A DNA stretch of 64,000 nucleotides from Photobacterium sanctipauli (lineage in GTDB: Bacteria; Pseudomonadota; Gammaproteobacteria; Enterobacterales; Vibrionaceae): positions 62,001 to 126,000 of the forward strand of contig NZ_PYMA01000016.1 in NCBI RefSeq assembly GCF_003026495.1, read 5' to 3'. The position numbers and the translations under genes were made by a program. The notes beneath the pieces were generated by a model. It was given only the letters and a program-made list of their open reading frames with translations, was not told the origin of the DNA and made no database searches. Shown piece after piece: positions 26,209 through 35,334 of the stretch (positions are counted from its first letter, which is position 1; the number at the start of each line of letters is the position of its first letter).

Positions 26209-27171
26209 TTAGTTTACGACTCGTTCGATAAACGTCATCATTCTTTCTTCTACAGAGAAGCGGGTACCGTCACTGCCCAAGCTGACAGCCCCAGAAGGGT
26301 AGAAGTGGCTGGCACCAGGTACCCAGTTGTATTGGAAATCTGCTCCAATGTTGTTGTAGTGATTGAGCAAGATAGGCGTACGGGTTAACGTCGCTGGCAG
26401 ATCGTATTGCCCTTGGAACATCAGAATAGGGCTAATATCGCTTGCAGACTTTGCTGTTTTCTTGATATCAAAACCAATTTCCGCTGTACCCAACATCATG
26501 ACACCCGATACAGGTACTTTCATACCATGGGCAACATTTAAGCTGTTTATTGCACCTGCAGAGAATCCACCTAATACCACTTTATCCGGATCTATATTGT
26601 AGTTTTCGGCATTTTTACGAACAAAATTAACCGCTGTTCTTAAATCTTCAGCGCCCGCAAGTACTGTATTTTCAACGACCGAGACATCATCAGGATTGGC
26701 GAAATCTAACGCAGGAAGCCCCATGATTGAACGAACAAGGTTAACTTGGCCATCTAATTCAAGCACCGGAGACATATCTAACATATCTTCGTTATAGCCA
26801 TCATAGGATGGAACAGGGTGCTCTGGCGCTACTCGGTAATCGATATTGAAGCAAGCGTAGCCGCGCTTAGCGAATTTCTCACAATACTCCTGCATAGAAG
26901 TCGTTTGTGCCCCTTCCATTAAATAAGGCTGGCGAGGGTTTCCGCGATGAAACGAACCACCAAAAGTCATGAAAATGGCTGGAGCAGGTTCGTCGGTAAA
27001 GGCGGGCAGGTAAGCGTCCATCCATAGCTCACGTGTTTGAACCTCACCGTTTATCGTGATTGCGGCTTCACCGTAAACAATATCTTGAACTTGGGAAATC
27101 TCGGCAGCCTGTGTGCTGAATCCTGCGATAGAAATAGTGCAAGCCAAAGTTAATTTGCTGAAGGTTTTCAT
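26209..27171 (-). CDS. Secreted alpha/beta-hydrolase (esterase/lipase-like)
   Basis: A 320-residue protein with a signal peptide (cleavage near STQAA-E, residue 23). The fold is alpha/beta hydrolase of the hormone-sensitive-lipase or carboxylesterase type. The oxyanion region reads FGGSFHRG where HGGG is usual. The nucleophile elbow is GGFSAGA, the acid is probably the Asp of GQYDLP, and the base is the His of ASHFYPSG. The protein acts in the periplasm or outside the cell. The unusual oxyanion sequence makes the substrate hard to guess. It appears to be its own unit, 113 bases downstream of the TPR/TIM-barrel gene. Confidence 0.82.
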   Translation of the reverse strand: MKTFSKLTLACTISIAGFSTQAAEISQVQDIVYGEAAITINGEVQTRELWMDAYLPAFTDEPAPAIFMTFGGSFHRGNPRQPYLMEGAQTTSMQEYCEKFAKRGYACFNIDYRVAPEHPVPSYDGYNEDMLDMSPVLELDGQVNLVRSIMGLPALDFANPDDVSVVENTVLAGAEDLRTAVNFVRKNAENYNIDPDKVVLGGFSAGAINSLNVAHGMKVPVSGVMMLGTAEIGFDIKKTAKSASDISPILMFQGQYDLPATLTRTPILLNHYNNIGADFQYNWVPGASHFYPSGAVSLGSDGTRFSVEERMMTFIERVVN

Positions 27172-27284
27172 CAGATGCCTCTCTCATGAGAGTCTTAATT
27201 CAATAAACACAGAGTAAAGGTTTACCTTCAACTGCTCTAATCAGGTTTGGGGGGTAAAACCCCCACATGATGACAAGCTATACA

Positions 27285-29705
27285 CTATCTAAAGATGATG
27301 GGTTGTGCTGTAAGGTTGGGCAACAAGGTACGCACTCGACTGACTTTAAATGCCGTTGGTTGCTGATTGGTATTTTGCACAACAATGCTAATAGGTTCTG
27401 AGGGTTGCTCGCGCCATACTGGGACGCCATTGTCATATTTTACCCAATCGTTATTAAAGTCTGAGAGAGGAATTGTGAAGGCGGTATCACTACCGTTTTC
27501 ATAGGCGTAACCGGTACTGGAAAGGGTTTGCAAATAGCCTTGGCTGTCGACTAAACCAATGTATAAGCCAGATAATTGGGTCGGGTTTAAGCCTGTAAAA
27601 ACCAACTCCAAAGAGCCACTATTGGTTTTACCGAGTTGCTGAGCATTTAGCTGTTCTATTGTCTCTCGTTGCCAAGTCTGCCATGTCGATAACACGATAT
27701 TTTCATTGATTGCTAAATCATTGTTGAACGCGCCTTGCCAGGCTATTTGGCGTTGTTTTGTTGCTTGACCATTAAGCACAAGATTCACTAACACGGTGCC
27801 AGAGGTTGCCCAAGTCGGTAACATTTGTCCGTGCCAATCGAGGGTAGCGGACTCGCCAGCTCCCTTGCTCGACCAGTGGTTGCTTCCTTGTGAGATGACG
27901 ATCTTCCATTGAGCCCAATGGGTTAGTGCTAGGTCAATTTTCAGAGATTGAAGAACAGAACTTGAGGCTGTAGTTACATCAAATCGGATTACATTCGGAA
28001 TAGAGCTATCTAGCTCATGTTGTTCGATGAGCCGCTTATATACATCCAAGGCTGGCTTAGGGTTGTACTCTGCATTGAGTAAGCCAAAGCTTTGCTCAGC
28101 ATCTGCAAACCAGCCTTGTTGCAGTGGCTCATCGGTAAAAGAGAACCAATTAAGGGCGAACAGGCCGAGTTGGCGAAGCAGGGGCAGATAGAAATGGAGT
28201 TTCTCAAGTTCATTGGCTTGCTGAGCTTCCCAGTTTGGTTGTGAGGCTATGGATAAATAGGCCAACATCCAAGGTTTATTGAAGCGTTTTTGCAAGCGTT
28301 CGCCTAAGCGAAGTGCCCGCACCCAGCCGGACCAATCAGGGGCAGAATGTGCTCGCTCCGTATAACTTGAAAGCATCAGCATGCTGGCTACAAAGTCGCT
28401 GGCTTCAATGCTGTTGTAGGCGCTGGCATAGCTCGGTGTACTGCCGGGCTGATCCCAATCACCAAGCCCAAGGCCAATTTTCACTTGAGGGGCCCCTTTT
28501 CTGATGAGCGCCATGACTTCAAGCATCAACGGGTCCCAACCATCCCAACTTTCAATGCCGTTTTTATTAAATTCGGGCTCAAGGATCAGGTAGGCTTGGG
28601 GTAAATCTTGCAGCAGAGGAATGAGTTTGTTTTCAATCTCGTTTAGATAGCGCTCACGATTCGCTTGCACATATTCAGGGCTGATTTTATCGCCAAAATA
28701 CCAATAGCTAATCATTGGGATATAGCCTTTTGCATGCGCACCTCGCAACAAATCTGCGCGGAGCCAGTGCCAGTCACTGTCTTGGGTTATCCATAGCGTG
28801 ACGCTTTTTACGTTTAATCCATGCTGCTCTAATGTATTCCATATCGGGGTGAAGTTTTGCCCACTGCCTACTGGGCTATCGAGGAGTAACCGCGCACCCA
28901 CTCCCCATAAAAAAGGCGAAGTTGTATTAGGAGGCGCATCTTGATTGAGCTTTAGCATAAAGGCCATGGCATCGACTCGTTGTTGCCAACTTCGAGCAAG
29001 TAGACTGTTTTGGCTCGCCCAACGTGAATCGAGTTTAGCTTGTAGCTGCTCAAACAGATCAATGGCTAAGGTATTTTGATTACTTCTTAAAGCTGAAAAC
29101 ACGGCACCAAACATGGCTTGGATATACCAATCCGCTTTCATCTCTTTGGTTGCATCGGCAGTAGTGAGGTATAACTGCAGTGCTTGTTGGGGTTGCTGTG
29201 CAAGCTCTAACAAGCTGTGAGCGACTAATAGTTGGCCTCGGATAGCCAAGGGTTGAGAAGGGTTGCTGGCATATAAGCGAGCACTGGTTTGCTGCATTTG
29301 CGTTAAAGCATATTGGTCCCGTAACTGCACCAAATAGAGAAAGTCCGCCAGAAGGGGATCACTGCGGTAACCTCGTAGTAGGGCAAAAGCCGCACGAGCT
29401 TCAAGCCGATGGACACTAAAAGGATCTTCGCTTAAATATTGCCGATAATACGACATTGCTTGGTTCCAATTTTGTTCTTGTTCGGCAATGCGGGCAGCAA
29501 GAAATAAAGCCTCGCCCTTGTATGGTTGCTTGGCACTGGCAAGGCGTTTTTGGGCCGCTGCCAGTTGCCCTTGTTGAACCAGCTGGATGCCTTCGCCTAT
29601 TTTGTTACTGGCAATGGCATTTTGCATAGTCAGTAACACCAAGCAAAAAATGAGGAAGGGGCGCCAAAGTTTTTTTGGGATACTGATTCTACTGCTTGGA
29701 ACCAT
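27285..29705 (-). CDS. Exported TPR plus TIM-barrel glycosidase-like protein, unknown
   Basis: An 806-residue protein starting at ATG 29705 with AGGA five bases upstream; the GTG at 29720 would place the Shine-Dalgarno inside the gene. A signal peptide ends near NAIA-SN. Residues 30-235 are TPR-like helical repeats (GEALFLAARIAEQEQNWNQA). Residues 255-560 look like a TIM barrel of a glycoside-hydrolase type: MISYWYFGD, YLILEPEFNKNG with a possible catalytic Glu, IGLGLGDWDQPG, and FALNWFSFTDEP. The last 230 residues form beta-rich carbohydrate-binding-like modules. It is co-transcribed with the HAMP protein. I do not recognise the family. A role in polysaccharide handling is an inference. Confidence 0.7.
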   Translation of the reverse strand: MVPSSRISIPKKLWRPFLIFCLVLLTMQNAIASNKIGEGIQLVQQGQLAAAQKRLASAKQPYKGEALFLAARIAEQEQNWNQAMSYYRQYLSEDPFSVHRLEARAAFALLRGYRSDPLLADFLYLVQLRDQYALTQMQQTSARLYASNPSQPLAIRGQLLVAHSLLELAQQPQQALQLYLTTADATKEMKADWYIQAMFGAVFSALRSNQNTLAIDLFEQLQAKLDSRWASQNSLLARSWQQRVDAMAFMLKLNQDAPPNTTSPFLWGVGARLLLDSPVGSGQNFTPIWNTLEQHGLNVKSVTLWITQDSDWHWLRADLLRGAHAKGYIPMISYWYFGDKISPEYVQANRERYLNEIENKLIPLLQDLPQAYLILEPEFNKNGIESWDGWDPLMLEVMALIRKGAPQVKIGLGLGDWDQPGSTPSYASAYNSIEASDFVASMLMLSSYTERAHSAPDWSGWVRALRLGERLQKRFNKPWMLAYLSIASQPNWEAQQANELEKLHFYLPLLRQLGLFALNWFSFTDEPLQQGWFADAEQSFGLLNAEYNPKPALDVYKRLIEQHELDSSIPNVIRFDVTTASSSVLQSLKIDLALTHWAQWKIVISQGSNHWSSKGAGESATLDWHGQMLPTWATSGTVLVNLVLNGQATKQRQIAWQGAFNNDLAINENIVLSTWQTWQRETIEQLNAQQLGKTNSGSLELVFTGLNPTQLSGLYIGLVDSQGYLQTLSSTGYAYENGSDTAFTIPLSDFNNDWVKYDNGVPVWREQPSEPISIVVQNTNQQPTAFKVSRVRTLLPNLTAQPIIFR

Positions 29706-30303
29706 CTTTATCCTGTGCACTATAATCCAGCTCTAAGGTTTCAAAGTACTCTAGGTTATTGCGAATAGTTTCGAGGTGAATTGCCCGTTCTGGTGGTAAT
29801 TCACAGGACTCAAGCATGGCGAGGTTTTCTTTCATTCCCATCACCATGATTTGAATACGAGCCGAGCTATCATTGATGTCCTCTGCAATATCCCCCAGTT
29901 CATCGCCTTTTCTGGTTTGTATCGTCGTTGATAGCTTGCCCATAGAAATATCCACCAATGCATGGCGAATACGTTCTACAGGACCATATAAACGGTAGCT
30001 CAGCCAGCAACCTGCCCAAGTTGCCAGCGCCAACTGGAGCAACAGCAATAGCACTAACCAGTTACTCATTGCGTCATACATGGAAGGAAGGGACTGGGCG
30101 ACGGCATTCAGCTCTTCAGGGAGTAACTGGAAGGAGAGTTGTTCGGCTAAGACATCAAGCGTTTGTGCATAGAAGAAATAAAACTGTGCCGCATTGATAA
30201 TTGCGCTGAGCAAGGCAATAAATAAGATTCGCCATATCAATCGTCTTGATAAACCCACCTTGATGCTTCTTACAACAGAAGGTAAACGCAGTATTTGCAG
30301 CAT
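29689..30303 (-). CDS. Two-TM HAMP domain membrane protein without output domain
   Basis: A 204-residue protein from ATG 30303 with GGAG eight bases upstream. It has TM1 near 25-45, a short periplasmic loop of about 35 residues, TM2 near 79-101, then a HAMP domain (SYRLYGPVERIRHALVDISMGKL) and about 60 helical residues. There is no kinase, GGDEF or MCP output module, so it probably signals by contact. It overlaps the start of the TPR/TIM-barrel gene by 17 bases, so the two are coupled. Control of the partner's export or activity is an inference. Confidence 0.72.
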   Translation of the reverse strand: MLQILRLPSVVRSIKVGLSRRLIWRILFIALLSAIINAAQFYFFYAQTLDVLAEQLSFQLLPEELNAVAQSLPSMYDAMSNWLVLLLLLQLALATWAGCWLSYRLYGPVERIRHALVDISMGKLSTTIQTRKGDELGDIAEDINDSSARIQIMVMGMKENLAMLESCELPPERAIHLETIRNNLEYFETLELDYSAQDKDGSKQ

Positions 30304-30431
30304 TGTTGTTCTCCATAACAAACTGGTTGTATATGAAGTATATAGTTTCTAAATTGAGCGAGGGAAAAATTCTGCTTGTCGTTTGAAGGTGAGTAACAAG
30401 TTATCGGTTTAGGTTGGTAAATGTTTTAGAA

Positions 30432-30463
30432 GTGCCCCTTTGAAATGCGCGGTAAAGGGGCAC
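30432..30463 (-). terminator. Probable terminator hairpin after murQ
   Basis: GTGCCCCTTT (30432-30441) and AAAGGGGCAC (30454-30463) form a perfect 10-bp stem with a 12-base loop. The minus-strand tail TTCTAAAAC is only weakly U-rich. Confidence 0.5.
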
Positions 30464-30480
30464 GAATTGTTGGAGGTTTA

Positions 30481-31404
30481 TTACTGGATATTGTCTTCAA
30501 CCGCCCGGCGCAAGAAGCCCGCTTTGGCTTCTAGTTGCTGCTTAGCCGTCTCGATATCTAAACCGGTCAGGATCATTAATATAGCGAGCTTGACGTCATA
30601 TTGAGTTTGTTCAAGTGTGCTGACAGCTATCTCTTTTTCGCAGTCGGTCGCTTGCATTACTATTCTGGCTGAACGTGCGACCAGCTTCTCGTTGGTTGCT
30701 TTTACGTCTACCATCAAGTTTTGGTAGCTTTTCCCAAGTCGGATCATACTGGCCGTTGTTAGCATGTTCAGTACCAGCTTTTGTGCTGTGCCTGACTTCA
30801 TGCGTGTTGAGCCAGTGAGTGCTTCCGGGCCAACAACTGGGCTGATCGCGATTTTTGCCACCTCGGCAATGGCCGATTCAGGGTTGCAAGACAGGGCTAC
30901 GGTTGTCGCACCCTGCGAATTGGCATATTCCAAGCCACCGATAACGTAAGGGGTGCGGCCACTAGCGGCGATACCGACGACAACATCTTTGTCAGTAAAG
31001 TTAATCGCTTGCAGATCTTCTTTTCCAAGCTGAGGCGAGTCTTCAGCCCCTTCCTTTGCCTTGATGATTGCCTCAGGACCACCGGCAATTAAGCCAATAA
31101 CCATTTGATCAGAGACGCCAAAGGTTGGCGGGCATTCTGACGCATCGAGGATCCCCAACCGCCCGCTGGTTCCAGCGCCCATATAAACAAGGCGGCCACC
31201 GACCTTGAAGGCCTCGGTAATTTTATCGACGGCTTGCGCGATTTCAGGGAGTACTTTTTCAATCGCGAGCGGGACAAGCTTATCTTGCTGGTTAATGCGT
31301 TTGACTATCTCAAGTGAAGGCAACAGGTCAATATCCATGGTGTCGGGGTTACGACCTTCCGATACCAATTGCGATAATGCTGCGATAAGAGAGTGTTCTG
31401 TCAT
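30481..31404 (-). CDS. murQ: MurQ, N-acetylmuramic acid 6-phosphate etherase
   Basis: A 307-residue cytoplasmic enzyme of normal length with a SIS-type sugar-isomerase fold. The motifs VYMGAGTSGRLGILDASECPP-like (near 70-90), GIAASGRTPYV and EALTGSTRMKSGTAQK are diagnostic of MurQ. It cleaves the lactyl ether of MurNAc-6-phosphate to give GlcNAc-6-phosphate and D-lactate in cell-wall recycling. It is the last gene of a four-gene operon, nine bases after anmK, which makes its substrate from anhydro-MurNAc. Confidence 0.96.
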   Translation of the reverse strand: MTEHSLIAALSQLVSEGRNPDTMDIDLLPSLEIVKRINQQDKLVPLAIEKVLPEIAQAVDKITEAFKVGGRLVYMGAGTSGRLGILDASECPPTFGVSDQMVIGLIAGGPEAIIKAKEGAEDSPQLGKEDLQAINFTDKDVVVGIAASGRTPYVIGGLEYANSQGATTVALSCNPESAIAEVAKIAISPVVGPEALTGSTRMKSGTAQKLVLNMLTTASMIRLGKSYQNLMVDVKATNEKLVARSARIVMQATDCEKEIAVSTLEQTQYDVKLAILMILTGLDIETAKQQLEAKAGFLRRAVEDNIQ

Positions 31405-31412
31405 GTGAATCC

Positions 31413-32543
31413 TTATTTTTCTGCGTAAAACGCCTTGTCCGCATAATAAACAACGCCAAGAGAAGCGGCTTTGCTTGCGCCAGTGACTTCGGGCAGGCTG
31501 CTTGGCAAATTGTGCATTCGTTGATGTGCAAGCCAGGCAAATGCCATTGCTTCCATGTTGTCACTATCAACGCCTTTTTCTGTGGTTGTACCCACTTGCC
31601 ATTCTGGCAGCAATTCAGCGATACGTTTCATTAATAGTGGGTTATTAGCACCACCACCACAGACAAGGAGTTGCGGTTGTTCGCCTACTTGATAACGAAT
31701 TACTTCTGTTGCAATAGTTGATGCAGTGTACTCGCATAATGTTCTTTGTACATCTTCGTGGCGAATGTCATAACCTGCCAGTTTGTTTTCTAGCCAAGGC
31801 AGGTTGAACAACTCACGTCCCGTACTTTTGGGGGCACCAAGGCTTAAATATGGCTCTTCTAATAAGCTTGCCAGTAAAGCTTGGTCAACATGGCCACGCT
31901 TGGCAAATTGCGCATCACGATCGAACTTTTCACCGATATGACGCTCACACCACGCATCCATCAGCATATTGCCAGGACCAGTGTCATAGCCGATGACAGG
32001 TTGCTGTGGGCGTAAGACGGAAATATTCGAAATACCACCGATATTTAAGACAACAACGCTTGACGCCTTAGACTCAAAAATGGATTGATGGAAAGCAGGC
32101 ACCAGCGGTGCACCTTGGCCGCCGAGCGCCATGTCTTTGCGTCGGAAATCGGCAACGGTATCAATGCCTGTTTTGGCAGCAATGATGTTGGCATCACCAA
32201 TCTGCATGGTAAATGGACTATCCCCCGTTGGCTGGTGGAAAACCGTTTGGCCATGGTTGCCGATAGCGTGTATTTGTTCGGCTTTGTAGCCTGATTGGGC
32301 AAGTAAATGGTTAACTGCATCGGCGTACAGGTGGCCAAGCTGGTGATCCAGCTGGCCAATTTCGACCAAGTTTGTATCTTGACCAATACAAATGTTCAGC
32401 AAGCGCTGCTTTAGCTGATCTGGAATAGGGTAGTCGGCTGAAGCGAGCAGGGTAATTTTACCGTTTACCATTTCGACTAGGGCGGTATCGACACCGTCCA
32501 TGCTGGTGCCTGACATTACGCCGATATACAGTTCTTTATTCAT
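31413..32543 (-). CDS. anmK: AnmK, anhydro-N-acetylmuramic acid kinase
   Basis: A 376-residue enzyme of usual length (about 370). I use ATG 32543, led by GGAG. The N terminus YIGVMSGTSMDGVD is the AnmK phosphate-binding signature, and GYDTGPGNMLMDAW and LVCGGGANN follow as expected for this ASKHA-fold kinase. It opens the 1,6-anhydro ring and phosphorylates the sugar to MurNAc-6-phosphate, feeding MurQ. Its first codons overlap the stop of the upstream sugar-kinase gene by eight bases, so translation is coupled. Confidence 0.96.
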   Translation of the reverse strand: MNKELYIGVMSGTSMDGVDTALVEMVNGKITLLASADYPIPDQLKQRLLNICIGQDTNLVEIGQLDHQLGHLYADAVNHLLAQSGYKAEQIHAIGNHGQTVFHQPTGDSPFTMQIGDANIIAAKTGIDTVADFRRKDMALGGQGAPLVPAFHQSIFESKASSVVVLNIGGISNISVLRPQQPVIGYDTGPGNMLMDAWCERHIGEKFDRDAQFAKRGHVDQALLASLLEEPYLSLGAPKSTGRELFNLPWLENKLAGYDIRHEDVQRTLCEYTASTIATEVIRYQVGEQPQLLVCGGGANNPLLMKRIAELLPEWQVGTTTEKGVDSDNMEAMAFAWLAHQRMHNLPSSLPEVTGASKAASLGVVYYADKAFYAEK

Positions 32544-33441
32544 CGATATCTCCAGCGAATTTTCTAGCAAGTAGGGTAGCACCATCTAAGGCGTTCCCCT
32601 TGGGCTTAATGATTCTTTGCTGCCAATGCTCAGGCAGTTGATGTTGATAATAATGGCTAAGGCCGCCAAGAAAAACGATATCCAGATTATTGTTTTTACA
32701 ACACTTAATGGCAAGTTGTTCAATATGCTTTGTACCACGGGCCAATATCCCCTGACTGGAACGACAGCCTTGTTCGGCGCAATTGATGACAACTGGAGCC
32801 AATTGGGCGTAGTTCGAAGCGCTGGCTGATTTCAACCAAGTCAGTAGTTGATCGCGCCTGCCTCCCACTATAGGTGTTAACGTTTTGGTTAATAGGGCTT
32901 GTTGATCGTTTTTATGGGTAGTACTTTCACGTTTGCTTTCTAGGGACTCAATAAGGTATTGAACGGCATTGAAGCCAATCCAAGCGCCTCCGCCTTCATC
33001 GCCGATAGGAAAACCCCAACCGCCATAGAGGGTTGTTTGACCATCATGATCAAGCTGAGTCGCAACCGTGCCAGTACCTACCGCAATGCAGTTAATTGGC
33101 TTAGCGTGATTTGCGCCAATTAATGAGATATAAGCATCAGTCATCACCTTACAGTGCGGAAAACAACTCAGCGCCCCTTCAAGCTTTGACTTCAATTCTG
33201 TATTACCCGCACCTGCAACACCGATAACAATCCCGACCTGCTCATTGGTCAGCTGATGTTGATGCAAGCAAGTGTGTATCGCTTGTTTGATGGTGCTAAT
33301 TGCTTTATCCCCATTTTGGGTAAGGGACGACGGACCAAATACATGCTCGCTGGTTTGATCCGTCGTTAGGGGATCTTTCGGGGTTAAGCGTAGGGCGGTT
33401 TTGGTTCCGCCCCCGTCAATGGCGATAAAATGCGTAATCAT
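32536..33441 (-). CDS. BadF/BadG-type N-acetylglucosamine/MurNAc or glucosamine kinase
   Basis: A 301-residue ASKHA kinase of the BadF/BadG/BcrA/BcrD family. The phosphate-1 loop is AIDGGGTKTALRL at the N terminus, followed by GVAGAGNT, AVGTGTVATQ and GDEGGGAWIG, all typical of GlcNAc/glucosamine kinases. Known relatives include eukaryotic NAGK, Vibrio glucosamine kinase GspK and clostridial MurK, which phosphorylates MurNAc and GlcNAc. In this operon, between an SSS symporter and AnmK-MurQ, phosphorylation of imported free MurNAc or GlcNAc fits best. Which sugar it prefers cannot be read from the sequence. Confidence 0.85.
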   Translation of the reverse strand: MITHFIAIDGGGTKTALRLTPKDPLTTDQTSEHVFGPSSLTQNGDKAISTIKQAIHTCLHQHQLTNEQVGIVIGVAGAGNTELKSKLEGALSCFPHCKVMTDAYISLIGANHAKPINCIAVGTGTVATQLDHDGQTTLYGGWGFPIGDEGGGAWIGFNAVQYLIESLESKRESTTHKNDQQALLTKTLTPIVGGRRDQLLTWLKSASASNYAQLAPVVINCAEQGCRSSQGILARGTKHIEQLAIKCCKNNNLDIVFLGGLSHYYQHQLPEHWQQRIIKPKGNALDGATLLARKFAGDIDE

Positions 33442-33443
33442 AA

Positions 33444-35036
33444 TTATGCCGATTGTAGCTGGTCTTGCTCTTGTTTCTGGCTGCTACCCATTAGGCATAC
33501 ACACAGAGAAACAAAAGTACCGACACATAGCTGGTATGGGAAGGCGAGTCTTACTCCAACCCAGTCTGGGTAAACAACAGTCATCACGGAATCCCACACA
33601 TAGGCTTGTAGTAGCAATGTGGTGAGGAAGCCAGCAATCAGTGCCATTGCAACAGAACGCTCGCCACCACGGTTCGTAAAGATGGCGGTGAAGTACACGC
33701 CCAACAAACCGGTGTAGGCAAAAACCATCACACTTAAAGCAAATGCGAGTAGTGGCATGTCAGTGTACTGTTGCCAGTAGAAGCAAAGGATCCCCATACT
33801 GCCAAGCGCTATAGCGGCAGCAGCCATACCAAAGCGGCCTGCTTTCACATAGTGAAGATCATTCTGGGTACCATCGCGTGCTTCTTTCCAAGGCTTGTAA
33901 ATGTCTTGAATTGCCACTGATGACATTGAGTTAAGCCCAGAGTTTAACGTTGAAAGGGCTGCTGCGACGACACCAACAGTGACTAACCCGCGCAGGCCAG
34001 CTGGCATCTCATTCAATACGTAATACATAAAGATTGTCACGCTTTCGCCGTTGAAGCTTTGTACCACTTCTTGCCCATCGGTACCCATTAACTCAGGACG
34101 TTGGTAGAAGATGTAAAGCAGCAAGCCTATGGTCATGAAGATCAATACAACAGGGATAGAGAAGATGATTGAGTTGATCATCGCCTTCGAACCTTGCTTC
34201 GCATCTTTACAGGTAAGAACCCGCTGCGTCATATCCTGATCAAGGCCAAATGCACCGATGTTAAGTAAAACGAAACCAGTGATACATGCCCAAAAGCTGA
34301 AAGTACCAGCTGGAGAGAAGTCTAGGCTAAAATCGAATAAGGTTAGCTTCGAAGCCTGCTCGCCACCTGGATTATTTAATGCTTGGATGATTTGTCCCAT
34401 ATCAGCAGGGATCTGGCCAAGTAGGTAGATAATTACTGCAATCGCCGCACCAACGTAGACCACAAGTTGGATTAGGTCACTCCAAATAACCGAGCGAATA
34501 CCGCCCATGTAGGTATAGGCAAGGCCAACGGCCACTAGGATCACAACTGAGCTAATGACACTAGATGGCGAAATGTTGGTAAATAGGATCATCGAAACGG
34601 CAATAGCTGCCATGTATAGGCGAGAGCCGGAAGCAAACACACGGCCAACCAAGTACATCATGCCAGCACGCTGTTTGGTTTTCTCACCGAAGCGCACCTT
34701 GAGCAGTTCGTACACGGTGGACACTTTGTTCTGGTAGAAGCGTGGGATCAAGACCCAAGCAACAAACAAGGCGCCCATGATGCCGCCAATATTGGTGGCG
34801 AGGTAAGTTAAGTCGCCACGGTAACTTGAATCTGGGCCGCCAAGAAAGGTGGCCGCTGATTGAGAGGTTGCTAATACTGATACAGCGACTACCCACATAG
34901 GCATGCTATTGCCGCCGAGAAAGTAGTCTTTTGTGGAGGTGATTTTGACGCGGCTAAAGTGCCAGCCGGTGTAGGCAATAATCGAGAAGTAAATCGCAAA
35001 TACTGCCCAGTCCAATGTTGTAAAAAGAGAATTCAT
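33444..35036 (-). CDS. SSS family sodium:sugar symporter of the aminosugar operon
   Basis: A 530-residue inner-membrane protein of the sodium:solute symporter family with about thirteen membrane segments. I use ATG 35036, preceded by GGAG; the ATG at 35063 would put that site inside the gene. SSS features include the opening YTGWHFSRVKITSTKDYFLGG, AYTYMGGIRSVIWSDLIQ near 180, and DQDMTQRVLTCKDAKQG near 275. It leads the operon with the kinase, anmK and murQ, so its cargo is probably MurNAc, GlcNAc, anhydro-MurNAc or a related aminosugar. This replaces the PTS route (MurP) of E. coli. Confidence 0.88.
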   Translation of the reverse strand: MNSLFTTLDWAVFAIYFSIIAYTGWHFSRVKITSTKDYFLGGNSMPMWVVAVSVLATSQSAATFLGGPDSSYRGDLTYLATNIGGIMGALFVAWVLIPRFYQNKVSTVYELLKVRFGEKTKQRAGMMYLVGRVFASGSRLYMAAIAVSMILFTNISPSSVISSVVILVAVGLAYTYMGGIRSVIWSDLIQLVVYVGAAIAVIIYLLGQIPADMGQIIQALNNPGGEQASKLTLFDFSLDFSPAGTFSFWACITGFVLLNIGAFGLDQDMTQRVLTCKDAKQGSKAMINSIIFSIPVVLIFMTIGLLLYIFYQRPELMGTDGQEVVQSFNGESVTIFMYYVLNEMPAGLRGLVTVGVVAAALSTLNSGLNSMSSVAIQDIYKPWKEARDGTQNDLHYVKAGRFGMAAAAIALGSMGILCFYWQQYTDMPLLAFALSVMVFAYTGLLGVYFTAIFTNRGGERSVAMALIAGFLTTLLLQAYVWDSVMTVVYPDWVGVRLAFPYQLCVGTFVSLCVCLMGSSQKQEQDQLQSA

Positions 35037-35132
35037 AGCAGCTCCGTAGCATGAATTGTGCAAGGTGTTTGGAATAAAATGTCGCTATTAGATGTTAGGT
35101 ATCGTTATCTTTTTGGGTCAGTATGGCGGGTT

Positions 35133-35253
35133 GAATAGGGAATTCCAAAGGCTATTCTTTGATGGAATAGTTGAAGGTGGTTTTCTATGACCATGCTCGC
35201 AATTCTGCTTGAGTACTATTCCAATTGAATTCGAAACAAGGAATAACTATTCC
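35133..35253. promoter_or_regulatory. Repeated GGAATAG/CTATTCC motifs, candidate regulator operators
   Basis: The 298-base divergent region holds several related elements: GAATAGGGAATTCC (35133-35146), CTATTC-N7-GAATAG (35152-35170), ACTATTCC (35215-35222) and the palindrome GGAATAACTATTCC (35240-35253). They lie between the SSS operon and the RpiR-type gene, as expected for an operator bound by that regulator. The assignment is an inference from repetition and position. Confidence 0.55.
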
Positions 35254-35334
35254 TCGGTTTTGAAGTAAACAGTAATCTAAGTGAACCGTGATGTATAAGC
35301 ATTACATTCTGAAGAAATAATGACAGGAGGCATA

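Noticed and set aside
27250..27264. GGGGG-TAAAA-CCCCC hairpin as a terminator after the TPR/TIM-barrel gene
   Set aside because: The stem is short and no U tract follows on the minus strand.
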